Shown here: positions 26,755 through 34,449 of the stretch, one piece after another
Position numbering within the stretch: the stretch's first letter is position 1
How the letters are laid out: each line of letters begins with the position of its first letter
Assembly: GCA_902578255.1 (NCBI GenBank)
Contig: CACHCH010000011.1
Coordinates: 1-36,736, forward strand
DNA from: an uncultured Pelagibacteraceae bacterium
GTDB lineage: Bacteria > Pseudomonadota > Alphaproteobacteria > Pelagibacterales > Pelagibacteraceae
Reading direction: 5' to 3'
DNA: 36,736 bases
Notes under the pieces: generated by a model
Seen by the model: the letters and a program-made list of their open reading frames with translations, nothing else
The model's database searches: none
What the model was told of the DNA's origin: nothing
Made by a program: the position numbers and the translations under genes

Positions 26755-27785
26755 CAACTGATTTAAATCAATTTCCACAGTTAGATAAAACTAAATTTGA
26801 GCAAAGAGGAATTCAGTTAGAAATTGGAGTTCCAGTAACCTGCGCAGTTTCAATTGGTAATTATATAGCTGCTGGTTTTGGCGATGGTACTATAAGAATT
26901 TTCAGTTCTGGAGAAAAACACAAAACTTTAAAGGCTCATAAAGGTGTGATTCTTTGTATGGCAAAGGATGGTGATAATATTTTAACTGGTGGTGATGATG
27001 GTTATTTTTTAAAAATTTCACTTAAAGGAGAAATAAATGAAATTACAAACTTTGGTTCACGATGGGTTGATCATGTTGCAGCACATAATGGAAACCTAGT
27101 TTGTTCTTCAGGTAAGGTAGTTTATTATTGGGATAAAAATAAAAAAGAACCAAAATCTTTAAATCATGATAGTACAATTGGAGGTTTGGCATTTGATGCT
27201 AAAGGAAGACGGTTGGCTGTATCTAGATACGGAGGTGTTACAGTTTGGAAAAAAGATTACAGCAATAAATGGAAATCAACAAAATTAGATTGGAAAGGTT
27301 CTCACAATAAAGTGAGTTTTAGCCCAGATGGTAAATACTTGGTTACGTCCATGCAAGAAAATGTACTTCGTTGCTGGCGTTTAAAAGATAAGCTTGATTT
27401 TGCTATGTCAGGATATGGCTCAAAAGTCAAAAGTTTTGCATTTATTGATGACACAAGTTACTTGGCAACATCAGGAGCAATAGATGCAATATGCTGGCCT
27501 TTTGACGGTGAGGGACCTATGGGACGCACACCTATTTGTGTTCCTTATGTAGGTAATAATCAAGTTACATTTATAGAACCATTCCCAGATGAAAAAGCAA
27601 TTTTTGCTGGTTTGAGTGATGGCTCTGTTTTTTTATCTCAAATTGAAAAGGAGAATAATACTATAATAATTAGAAGTTTCACAGGTTCCGAGGTTAGTGC
27701 AATCGCAATGACTGATGATAAATCAAGTATATTTATTGGTGACATGAATGGAAATACTTTATGGACTTCAATTTGGGATCAATAA
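26751..27785 (+). CDS. WD40-repeat beta-propeller protein in the zinc operon
   Basis: A 344 aa protein made of WD40-like blades without other visible domains. Blade-like segments include AAGFGDGTIRIF, LKAHKGVILCMAKDGDNILT, ISFSPDGKYL-like VSFSPDGKYLVTS, and ATSGAIDAICWPFDGEG; about seven blades fit this length. No signal peptide is seen, so it is probably cytoplasmic. The ATGA overlap with the COG0523 GTPase upstream and the 3 bp gap to the 84 aa gene downstream show cotranscription. WD40 propellers serve as protein-docking platforms, so a scaffold for the GTPase and its client is a reasonable guess, not shown by the sequence. Confidence 0.85.
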   Translation: MTTDLNQFPQLDKTKFEQRGIQLEIGVPVTCAVSIGNYIAAGFGDGTIRIFSSGEKHKTLKAHKGVILCMAKDGDNILTGGDDGYFLKISLKGEINEITNFGSRWVDHVAAHNGNLVCSSGKVVYYWDKNKKEPKSLNHDSTIGGLAFDAKGRRLAVSRYGGVTVWKKDYSNKWKSTKLDWKGSHNKVSFSPDGKYLVTSMQENVLRCWRLKDKLDFAMSGYGSKVKSFAFIDDTSYLATSGAIDAICWPFDGEGPMGRTPICVPYVGNNQVTFIEPFPDEKAIFAGLSDGSVFLSQIEKENNTIIIRSFTGSEVSAIAMTDDKSSIFIGDMNGNTLWTSIWDQ

Positions 27786-27788
27786 TAA

Positions 27789-28043
27789 ATGTTTAATAAA
27801 AAAAAACCAAATTTAGAAGCAATTCAGAATTTAAAAAATTATTTTATAAAAAAATATCAAATACCAGAAAGTACAATTTTAAGCATTGCAGAATTAAATT
27901 GTCATGAACCTGATTGTCCACCTACTGAAACAGTTATAACTGCTAGATCAATTGATGGAACTACGAAAAACTGGAAAATTCATAAACCTATTGAAGAAAT
28001 AAGTGAAAAGGATTTTAAGGATTTAGAAAATAACAACCATTAA
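27789..28043 (+). CDS. 84 aa conserved-looking Cys-motif protein, last gene of the zinc operon
   Basis: Not recognised by name. The small soluble protein has a central motif, ELNCHEPDCPPTETVI, with Cys38, His39 and Cys43 as possible metal ligands or redox cysteines, followed by NWKIHKP. I recall similar small proteins beside COG0523/WD40 genes in other alphaproteobacteria, but cannot verify it here. It is 3 bp from the WD40 gene and followed by a hairpin, so it would be the third partner of the GTPase-WD40 module. Function unknown. Confidence 0.75.
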   Translation: MFNKKKPNLEAIQNLKNYFIKKYQIPESTILSIAELNCHEPDCPPTETVITARSIDGTTKNWKIHKPIEEISEKDFKDLENNNH

Positions 28044-28084
28044 TTGAGTAAATAAAATATTATAATAATTATAAATGTGCTAAA

Positions 28085-28110
28085 ATTAAGTTTAATAATT
28101 TAAACTTAAT
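28085..28110 (+). terminator. Hairpin after the zinc operon, possible terminator
   Basis: ATTAAGTTTAA-TAAT-TTAAACTTAAT is a perfect 11 bp inverted repeat with a 4-base loop, 42 bp after the 84 aa gene and just before the redoxin gene. It is nearly all A/T with no strong T tract, so it may act as a weak terminator, mRNA-stabilising end, or protein site. Confidence 0.4.
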
Positions 28111-28126
28111 ATTATATCTTGTCATT

Positions 28127-28666
28127 ATGAAGATCAGTATTGGAGACACATTAGAGGAAATTACACTACCAGATCAAAATGGTAACGCATTTAATTTATC
28201 TCAGACTTTAGGAAAAAAAGTCTTATTAACTTTCTATAGAATTGCTGGTTGTAGCTTCTGCAATCTAAGACTGAATGAAATTAGTAAGAAATTTGGTGAA
28301 CTTGGAAATAACTTTACACATATTGGAATATTTCATTCACCAGTAAATAATTTAAAATTGTATATGGATAAACATAAAAATTTACCATTCACAGTTTTAG
28401 CAGATGAAAATTTTGAATATTTTCAAAAATATGAGATTGAAAGATCAGTGAGTAAAACACTAAACGTAATTTTGTTTAAGGCGCATAAAATTATTCCTGC
28501 TATGATGAAAGGATATATTCCAACAAGAATAAAGGGTCATTTAGATATAGCTGTGACCGACGTTCTAATTAATGAGGATGGTGTAGTTCAAGTTGTTTAT
28601 TATGCTAAAAAGGACATTGCAGATCATTTTGAATTTGAAAAAATTAAGCAGTTTGCACTTAATTAA
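28127..28666 (+). CDS. Peroxiredoxin-like (AhpC/TSA superfamily) protein with a CxxC active site
   Basis: A 179 aa thioredoxin-fold protein. The N-terminus (ISIGDTLEEITLPDQNGNAF) and the site FYRIAGCSFCNLRL fit the peroxiredoxin-like group whose motif is usually W-C-P-x-C-N-L. The CxxC suggests thiol-disulfide or peroxide chemistry; no signal peptide is visible, so it is likely cytoplasmic. The substrate is unknown. It lies 7 bp upstream of another thioredoxin-fold gene, probably in one transcript. Confidence 0.8.
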   Translation: MKISIGDTLEEITLPDQNGNAFNLSQTLGKKVLLTFYRIAGCSFCNLRLNEISKKFGELGNNFTHIGIFHSPVNNLKLYMDKHKNLPFTVLADENFEYFQKYEIERSVSKTLNVILFKAHKIIPAMMKGYIPTRIKGHLDIAVTDVLINEDGVVQVVYYAKKDIADHFEFEKIKQFALN

Positions 28667-28673
28667 ATAAATA

Positions 28674-29267
28674 ATGAAAATTGAATATTATTTTAGTGTC
28701 TTGTCTCCATTTACTTACTTAGGTGCTGATAGATTTACAAAAATAGTAAGTCAATATAATTTAGAAGTAATAGAAAAACCACTTGATTTAGTTGGTGAAA
28801 TTTTTCCAAATACCGGAGGATTACCAGTTCCTAAAAGACACCCTGCTAGACAAAAGTACAGACTTTTGGAAATGGAGAGAATTTCAAATAAATTAGGTTT
28901 GCCAATTATTAAAAAGCCAAAATTTTTTCCACCTAGTGATCCACATTTGCCAGCAAAATTTGTAATCGCTTCAAATAAAATGGGAAATAAACTTCATTTT
29001 GGAAATGAGTGTTTAAAATATTTATGGTCTATGGATAAAGATCTTTCAGATCACAAAATACTTCAGGAAATTTGTGAAAAATTAAATTTAAATTATGAGG
29101 AAATGAAGAACTTAGCTTTAACTGACGAAGTAAACATTGAGTACCAAAAAAATTCAAAAGATGCGGTTGATAACCATGTATTTGGTGCTCCTTCGTATGT
29201 CTTAAATAATGAGATTTTTTGGGGTCAAGATAGATTAGATTATCTTGAAGATGCATTAAATAAATAA
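28674..29267 (+). CDS. DsbA-fold isomerase of the 2-hydroxychromene-2-carboxylate isomerase family
   Basis: A 197 aa member of the glutathione-S-transferase kappa/HCCA isomerase family. The start MKIEYYFSVLSPFTYLGADR carries the conserved Ser-Pro (S-P-F-x-Y) that binds the glutathione thiol, and the C-terminal FGAPSYVLNNEIFWGQDRLD is the family signature. NahD acts in naphthalene breakdown, but no aromatic pathway genes are present, so the true substrate is unknown; a general glutathione-dependent role is possible. Confidence 0.85.
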   Translation: MKIEYYFSVLSPFTYLGADRFTKIVSQYNLEVIEKPLDLVGEIFPNTGGLPVPKRHPARQKYRLLEMERISNKLGLPIIKKPKFFPPSDPHLPAKFVIASNKMGNKLHFGNECLKYLWSMDKDLSDHKILQEICEKLNLNYEEMKNLALTDEVNIEYQKNSKDAVDNHVFGAPSYVLNNEIFWGQDRLDYLEDALNK

Positions 29268-29268
29268 T

Positions 29269-29287
29269 TAAAATTTACTAAATTTTA
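29269..29287 (+). terminator. AT-rich hairpin after the isomerase gene
   Basis: TAAAATTT-ACT-AAATTTTA forms a perfect 8 bp stem with a 3-base loop, starting two bases after the stop codon and followed by TTAATAATTT. All stem pairs are A-T. Position favours a transcript end, but the stem is weak. Confidence 0.33.
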
Positions 29288-29352
29288 TTAATAATTTAAT
29301 TAAACATTGTATTTTTTATATGAAGATTTATTCTTATTTATAATCTACATTT

Positions 29353-30234
29353 ATGAACGATTTAAATTTATTTAAAAAAAAAGGCTTTCTTGTTAAAGAA
29401 AATTTAATTTCTCAAACAAAGATAAACAAAATAAATAAAATTGTTAATGAAGTAATTTCAAAAGAGAAAAAGAAAAAATATCGTAATGGTGTAAATGGAA
29501 CTCAATCCTATAATAATTACCATTTTGTTTACAATTCAGGCTCATCCAAAAATAAAGAAATTTTAAGACTAAATAATCCTCAGAACAGACATAAAGTTTT
29601 CTATGATTTATCTAGAGATAAAAAGATAATATCAATAGCTAAAAAATTGTTAGGTGGAACAGTTAGATTTCATCTTGGTAAATTAAATTTTAAACTACCT
29701 AATAAGAAAAAAGGAAGTGAAATTGGATGGCACCAAGATTGGGCTTTTTACCCACATACAAATGATGATTTAATCACAGTTGGTATATATTTAGATGATT
29801 GCTATGAAAAAAATGGGCCTCTTAAAATAATAAAAAATTCACACAAAAAGAAATTATATAGCCACCACAGCAAAGAAAATTATTTTGTTGGAAAAATAGA
29901 TACTAAAAAAAATAAGATAGGAACTAAAGATAGTGTTTCTATAACAGGAACTGCTGGAACAGTTGTTTTTTTTCATTGTAGATCAGTTCATGGGTCTGGA
30001 CATAATCTTATGAATAACTCAAGACCTCTAATTTTATTCGGTTATCGAGCTTGTGACGCGTGGCCATTGATTATTGATGGGAACCCTCATCCTGAGGTTA
30101 ATTTAGATAATTATGATAAAAATATCATTGTAGGAAATAAATCAATAAAACCAAGATTAACTAAAGTTCCAACCATAATCCCATTACCTAAAAAGAAACA
30201 TTATGTTTCTATCTACGAACTTCAAAAAAATTAA
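29353..30234 (+). CDS. Phytanoyl-CoA dioxygenase (PhyH) family Fe(II)/2-oxoglutarate oxygenase
   Basis: A 293 aa cupin-fold oxygenase. The iron facial triad is visible as His127 and Asp129 in GWHQDWAF and His213 in SVHGSGHNLM; Arg224 (NNSRPLILFG) likely binds 2-oxoglutarate. The family hydroxylates very diverse substrates. Some members (PhnY-type) hydroxylate phosphonates, and this gene lies 325 bp from the end of phnM, but no phnZ partner is in the window and it could equally serve another pathway. Neighbours on both sides are cotranscription candidates only. Confidence 0.85.
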   Translation: MNDLNLFKKKGFLVKENLISQTKINKINKIVNEVISKEKKKKYRNGVNGTQSYNNYHFVYNSGSSKNKEILRLNNPQNRHKVFYDLSRDKKIISIAKKLLGGTVRFHLGKLNFKLPNKKKGSEIGWHQDWAFYPHTNDDLITVGIYLDDCYEKNGPLKIIKNSHKKKLYSHHSKENYFVGKIDTKKNKIGTKDSVSITGTAGTVVFFHCRSVHGSGHNLMNNSRPLILFGYRACDAWPLIIDGNPHPEVNLDNYDKNIIVGNKSIKPRLTKVPTIIPLPKKKHYVSIYELQKN

Positions 30235-30311
30235 GCATTAATAGAAATTAATTTTAACAAATCTTTAATATAATAATATCGTAATTTAAAATGATAATAG
30301 ATTTAAAAAAT

Positions 30312-30318
30312 AAGGAGA
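30312..30318 (+). promoter_or_regulatory. Strong Shine-Dalgarno before the 79 aa gene
   Basis: AAGGAGA stands four bases before the ATG at 30323. Most genes in this window have no such sequence, so this supports that the short gene is real and well translated. Confidence 0.6.
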
Positions 30319-30322
30319 AAAA

Positions 30323-30562
30323 ATGACCACAAATATCAGAATATTAAAATGGACAAGCACAGTGTTAACACTTTTAGGAATATTAACTTTTTATTTAGAT
30401 TACTATCCTTATAGCATGATACCTCACAGTTTAGGTATAATCGGTTGGACTATTGTTGGTACCATTACAAAGGATAAACCTTTATTAACAAATTTTTCAT
30501 TACAAATACCGATAATGATTGCAGGTATAATTAAATACTCTTATACAACAGGAATATTTTAG
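30323..30562 (+). CDS. 79 aa small membrane protein, unknown function
   Basis: Not recognised. It has three hydrophobic stretches: about 10-30 (TSTVLTLLGILTFYLDY), 34-47 (HSLGIIGWTIVGTI) and 60-76 (LQIPIMIAGIIKYSY). Reality is supported by a strong Shine-Dalgarno (AAGGAGA) and a hairpin-T tract just past its stop. Its last 4 nt overlap the convergent phnM end. No link to phosphonate use can be read from the sequence. Confidence 0.7.
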   Translation: MTTNIRILKWTSTVLTLLGILTFYLDYYPYSMIPHSLGIIGWTIVGTITKDKPLLTNFSLQIPIMIAGIIKYSYTTGIF

Positions 30563-31695
30563 CTTACTTGGTTTCCGTTTGACCAAACGTTTTTCACAAC
30601 AGGTAAATTTTGATAAATTTTAAACCTTACTAAATCTGCTCTTTTATTGTTGTCAATTAAACCCCTATCATTTAAATTTGTGGCTATAGATGGAGCATGA
30701 CTAGCTGCTGCAAATGCTTTTGGAAGATTATCAATTTCTAAACCCCATTTGACAACAGATATAATTAATGAGGATGGAATATAATCTGAGCTTAAGATAT
30801 CTAGACAATCATTTTCTAAGAGTTCATTTGCAGATATATTTCCAGAGTGTGAACCTCCCCTAAGTAAATTAGGAGATCCCATCATGACTTTAATATTGTA
30901 ATCTTTAGAAGTTTTGGCTGCTTCTAATGTTGTAGGAAACTCAGCCAATTTTACTCCATATTTATTTGAATTATGAACATCATTTTCAGTAGTATCGTCA
31001 TGGCTAGCCAAAATACAATCATATGAGGATTTAAATTCTAGAATTCTATCTATGTGTTTCTTGCTATTTTTTTTTTGAAGATTTTTTAAGTGTTCAAAAT
31101 GAATTTCCATTTCATTTTCTGTCATACCGTGTTTAATTGAAAGATACTCTTTATACTTATCTATAACTCTAAATTGCCTTTGACCAGGTGTATGATCCAT
31201 TATACTAATCAACTTTACGTCATGAGTTTCATCATATTCGTCTAATTCATCAATCAAATTCTCTGAACAAGTTTCAGCTCTTAAATGTATTTTATGATCA
31301 ATCTTGAGAATATTATCTTTTTTAAAGCTTGATATTATATCAGAACAGTTTTTTGCATATTTTTTATATTTTCCTGTTTTTTCAATAGAACCAACTCTCA
31401 ATGCGTCAAAAACAGTAGTTATTCCAACAGATGCCAATTCCCTATCGTGAGATAAAATTGCATTTTCTACAGGAAATGAGACTTTAGGTCTTGGTGTCAT
31501 GTGTCTTTCAAGATTGTCGGTATGTAGTTCAACTAATCCTGGAGAGATGTAATCTTTTTCACAGTCTATTGAATTTTTGTTATTACTTAATCCACTACTG
31601 ATATCGACGATCTTATTATTTTTAATTCTTATATGGCCATGAATAATCTCATCCTTTTTAATTATCATGGCGTTATTTAAAATATACTCCTGCAT
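30559..31695 (-). CDS. phnM: Alpha-D-ribose 1-methylphosphonate 5-triphosphate diphosphatase
   Basis: PhnM removes pyrophosphate from ribose 1-methylphosphonate 5-triphosphate before the C-P lyase step. The 378 aa amidohydrolase has the metal-binding motif VELHTDNLERHMTPRP near 56-71, HLRAETCSE, SIMDHTPGQRQF, ASHDDTTE and MMGSPNLLRGGSHSGN. It is separated from the other leftward phn genes by the opposite-strand DUF1045 gene and must have its own promoter in the 78 bp region at 31696-31773. Confidence 0.94.
   Translation of the reverse strand: MQEYILNNAMIIKKDEIIHGHIRIKNNKIVDISSGLSNNKNSIDCEKDYISPGLVELHTDNLERHMTPRPKVSFPVENAILSHDRELASVGITTVFDALRVGSIEKTGKYKKYAKNCSDIISSFKKDNILKIDHKIHLRAETCSENLIDELDEYDETHDVKLISIMDHTPGQRQFRVIDKYKEYLSIKHGMTENEMEIHFEHLKNLQKKNSKKHIDRILEFKSSYDCILASHDDTTENDVHNSNKYGVKLAEFPTTLEAAKTSKDYNIKVMMGSPNLLRGGSHSGNISANELLENDCLDILSSDYIPSSLIISVVKWGLEIDNLPKAFAAASHAPSIATNLNDRGLIDNNKRADLVRFKIYQNLPVVKNVWSNGNQVS
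30576..30594 (+). terminator. Possible rho-independent terminator after the 79 aa gene
   Basis: CGTTT-GACC-AAACG followed by TTTTT reads as a small terminator on the plus strand, 14 bp past the 79 aa stop. The stem has two G-C pairs and lies within the 3' coding end of phnM. It would keep the rightward transcript from running far into phnM antisense. Confidence 0.4.
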
Positions 31696-31773
31696 TACTT
31701 TTTAATACACATGAATTGTTACAAATATTTTAAATTTGAGAAAAAAATTTATATAAGTATTAAAGGTTGAATT
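31696..31773. promoter_or_regulatory. Shared upstream region of phnM and the DUF1045 gene
   Basis: The 78 bp gap separates divergent starts. A TATA-rich stretch (AATTTATATAAGTATT) near 31746-31761 could hold the rightward -10. I looked for a PhoB box (CTGTCAT repeats 11 bp apart) and found no convincing match. Confidence 0.35.
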
Positions 31774-32487
31774 ATGAAAAAATATTCCAGATATGCTATT
31801 TACTATGCACCTCCAAAAGAAAGTAATCTAGAAGAATTTGGCAGATATTGGTTCGGTTGGGATCCACTTAATGCAAAGTTAATAAATAACAAACAAAGAA
31901 TTAATTATCTAAACGGATTTGGAATTAAAAACTTAAAAAACATAGATAAAAATGTTTTAATTGCAAAAAAATATGGGTTTCACGGTACGCTTATCCCTCC
32001 TTTTAAACTAAACAAAAATTATAGTACTAATTTATTATTTAAAAAAACTGAGGACATAGCAAAAAAATTCAAAAAATTTAAATTTTATAAATTTAAATTA
32101 AAAAAAATAAATAATTTTTATGCTTTTGTTCAAAATAAAAAAAATAATAACATTAATAAGTTATCCAATAGACTAGTTAGAGAATTATTTAAATTTAGGT
32201 CACCTCTTACAAAAAAAGAAATTGATAGAAGAAATCCCTCTAAACTAAGTAAATTCCAATTAAATATTTTATACAAATGGGGATACCCATATTTAATGTC
32301 AGAATTTAAATTTCACATGACCCTTGCGTCAGAAGTTACGGGAAACAAATTGTACTCTGAGTTAAAAAAAATTGAAAATAACAAAGAAATCATTTTAAAT
32401 GAAATAAATAATTTTGATAAAATATATATATTTGGTGAAAACCAAAAAGGAATGTTTGAAAATTTAGAAAATTTTTCACTTAGCTAA
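31774..32487 (+). CDS. DUF1045 phosphonate-metabolism protein (2H phosphoesterase superfamily)
   Basis: A 237 aa protein with two HxT motifs, FHGTL (His70, Thr72) and FHMTL (His181, Thr183), the active-site signature of 2H phosphoesterases, which open 2',3'-type cyclic phosphates. The opening YAIYYAPP and FGRYWFGWDP are typical of the DUF1045 family (putative phosphonate metabolism protein). Family members occur in phn clusters that lack phnP. The natural guess is that it opens 5-phosphoribosyl 1,2-cyclic phosphate, the C-P lyase product. It is transcribed opposite to the other phn genes and overlaps phnN tail-to-tail by 12 nt. Confidence 0.88.
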   Translation: MKKYSRYAIYYAPPKESNLEEFGRYWFGWDPLNAKLINNKQRINYLNGFGIKNLKNIDKNVLIAKKYGFHGTLIPPFKLNKNYSTNLLFKKTEDIAKKFKKFKFYKFKLKKINNFYAFVQNKKNNNINKLSNRLVRELFKFRSPLTKKEIDRRNPSKLSKFQLNILYKWGYPYLMSEFKFHMTLASEVTGNKLYSELKKIENNKEIILNEINNFDKIYIFGENQKGMFENLENFSLS

Positions 32488-33012
32488 AATTATTTTTTTT
32501 AATTTATTTGCACCTATAGATATTGATTTATTGTTATTTAAAGTGATTGTATTTTTTGGAAGTAAATTAATTTTTCTTTTTATTCTTTTATTAATTGATT
32601 TTTTGTCTTCTCTAGCTCGATTTACAAGTCTCTTTTTAATAGTTGTTGATGGGGCAGTAATATTAATTATTTTAACGTTATTAACTTTTTTTTTTACTTT
32701 AAAAAGTACTTTTCTTGATCCATTAAAAATTACTGTTTTACCTTCGTCTATTTTTTTTATTTCCTTAAATGGAATACCGTATGAAAAACCATGAGCTTTC
32801 CAGTAAACGAAGAAATGTTTTTTTAAAATCTTATCTTCAAAATTTTTAATTGATATGCTGTAATGATCTTCATTTTTAAAATCTTTTTTCCTAGTAATGT
32901 ACCTTTTTACCAAAATGGAATTAGGAATTTTTTTAATTACTTTTTTTAATAATGTATCTTTTCCTGATCCTGATGGTCCAACGACTACGATAAGCTGACC
33001 GTTATTTTGCAT
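32476..33012 (-). CDS. phnN: Ribose 1,5-bisphosphate phosphokinase
   Basis: PhnN phosphorylates ribose 1,5-bisphosphate to PRPP, closing the C-P lyase pathway. The 178 aa guanylate-kinase-like protein has Walker A VVGPSGSGKDTLLKK at 10-24, RYITRK, NEDHYSIS and WKAHGFSYGIPF, all typical. It overlaps phnL by 11 nt upstream and the opposite-strand DUF1045 gene by 12 nt. The protein is very Lys/Ile rich, as are several phn products here. Confidence 0.92.
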   Translation of the reverse strand: MQNNGQLIVVVGPSGSGKDTLLKKVIKKIPNSILVKRYITRKKDFKNEDHYSISIKNFEDKILKKHFFVYWKAHGFSYGIPFKEIKKIDEGKTVIFNGSRKVLFKVKKKVNNVKIINITAPSTTIKKRLVNRAREDKKSINKRIKRKINLLPKNTITLNNNKSISIGANKLKKIILAK

Positions 33013-33679
33013 CTGATATTTTTGTAATATCTATTTCCCTAGCTTTTAAATATTTACGTGAATATTCATCATGAAAAATGCCAATTATTGAAGACCCTTT
33101 ATCTTTTTTTTCATTAATCAAATTCAAGACAATATCTTTGTTAACACTATCTAAACTAGCAGTTGGTTCATCTAATAATAAACATGGATAATTTCTAATC
33201 AGTCCCCTAGCAACATTAACCCTTTGTTGTTCTCCACCTGAAAAAGTTAGTGGCGATAAATTCCATAAGTTTTTATGAATATTAAGTTTTAGTAAAATTT
33301 TTTCAGCTTTTTCACGAACTTCATCTTGATCCGAATTTATTTCTAATAAGGGTTCCATAACAATTTCAATTGTAGGAACACGAGGTATCACTCTAAGAAA
33401 TTGACTAACATATCCTATTATATTTTTTCTAAGTTCAATAATATTTCTCGGATATTTATGATCTATGTTGTGATTATTAATTTTAATTTGTCCTGATTGA
33501 AAAACATAGTTTCCATAAATCATTTTTAAAATACTAGACTTTCCAACACCTGATGGTCCTGTTAACGCTACAATTTCTCCAGGGTTAATTTTCAAATTCA
33601 AATTATTAAAAACTAATATGTTTGTTTTGCCCTGATTATGAAGTGTAAATTTTTTTGTAATTTTATTTAGTTCAATCAT
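33002..33679 (-). CDS. phnL: C-P lyase ABC-type protein PhnL
   Basis: PhnL is an ABC ATPase-like protein of the C-P lyase pathway, not a transporter; it is thought to work with PhnK on the core complex. The 225 aa protein has Walker A LTGPSGVGKSSILKM, signature FSGGEQQRVNVARG and Walker B LLLDEPTASLD. It is 2 bp downstream of phnK and overlaps phnN by 11 nt. Confidence 0.93.
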   Translation of the reverse strand: MIELNKITKKFTLHNQGKTNILVFNNLNLKINPGEIVALTGPSGVGKSSILKMIYGNYVFQSGQIKINNHNIDHKYPRNIIELRKNIIGYVSQFLRVIPRVPTIEIVMEPLLEINSDQDEVREKAEKILLKLNIHKNLWNLSPLTFSGGEQQRVNVARGLIRNYPCLLLDEPTASLDSVNKDIVLNLINEKKDKGSSIIGIFHDEYSRKYLKAREIDITKISDAK

Positions 33680-33681
33680 TT

Positions 33682-34449
33682 TTAAACCTGTAATACTGAA
33701 CTAACTAATAACTGAGTATAAGAATGTTGCGGATCATCTAATACCTGATCACAAAGTCCAGATTCAACAGCCTCTCCATTTTTCATAACAATAATTTTAT
33801 CAGCTAACAATCTAATCACTGCTAAATCGTGAGAAACGATTACAACTGATAAATTTAATTCTCTAACTAATTTTCTTAACAAATCTAAAATTTTTGCTTG
33901 AACAGATACATCAAGACCTCCTGTTGGTTCGTCCATGAAAATTATTTTAGGACTCGTAACCAAATTTTTTGCTATTTGTAATCTTTGCAACATTCCACCA
34001 GAAAATGTTCTTGGAAAATCATCTACTCTACTTTTATCGATTTCCACTTTATCTAACCATTTAAAAATAGTTTGCCTAATATTTCCATAATTTCTTTGTC
34101 CAATGGACATTAATCTTTCACTAATATTTCCACCAGCACTTACATCCAATCTTAAACCATCTCTAGGATTTTGGTGAACAAAAGCTAATTCAGTTCTTAT
34201 CAATAACCTTTTCAATGACTCGGATATTTCTAGAAAATTAATTTTTTCATTACCTGTTTCAATTAAGATTTTTCCACTATCTGGAATGAGATTGCCTGAT
34301 ATTGAATTTATAAAAGTTGTTTTTCCTGAGCCAGATTCTCCTACTACACCAACGACTTCCCCAGGATATAATGTCAAATTCATATTTTTGCATCCCACTT
34401 GATTACCGTAATATTTGTTTAAATTATGAACTGACAAAATTGGTTGCAT
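33682..34449 (-). CDS. phnK: C-P lyase ABC-type protein PhnK
   Basis: PhnK is an ABC ATPase-like subunit that docks on the PhnGHIJ core. The 255 aa protein resembles oligopeptide-transporter ATPases: Walker A GESGSGKTTFINS, the Q-loop region FVHQNPRDGLR, signature FSGGMLQRLQIAKN, Walker B IIFMDEPTGGLDVSVQAK. The QNPRDGLRLDVSAGGNI segment is specific for PhnK. It directly abuts phnJ with no gap. Confidence 0.94.
   Translation of the reverse strand: MQPILSVHNLNKYYGNQVGCKNMNLTLYPGEVVGVVGESGSGKTTFINSISGNLIPDSGKILIETGNEKINFLEISESLKRLLIRTELAFVHQNPRDGLRLDVSAGGNISERLMSIGQRNYGNIRQTIFKWLDKVEIDKSRVDDFPRTFSGGMLQRLQIAKNLVTSPKIIFMDEPTGGLDVSVQAKILDLLRKLVRELNLSVVIVSHDLAVIRLLADKIIVMKNGEAVESGLCDQVLDDPQHSYTQLLVSSVLQV

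Noticed and set aside
31696..31773. PhoB box upstream of phnM/DUF1045
   Set aside because: The best half-sites match the CTGTCAT consensus at only about four of seven bases.
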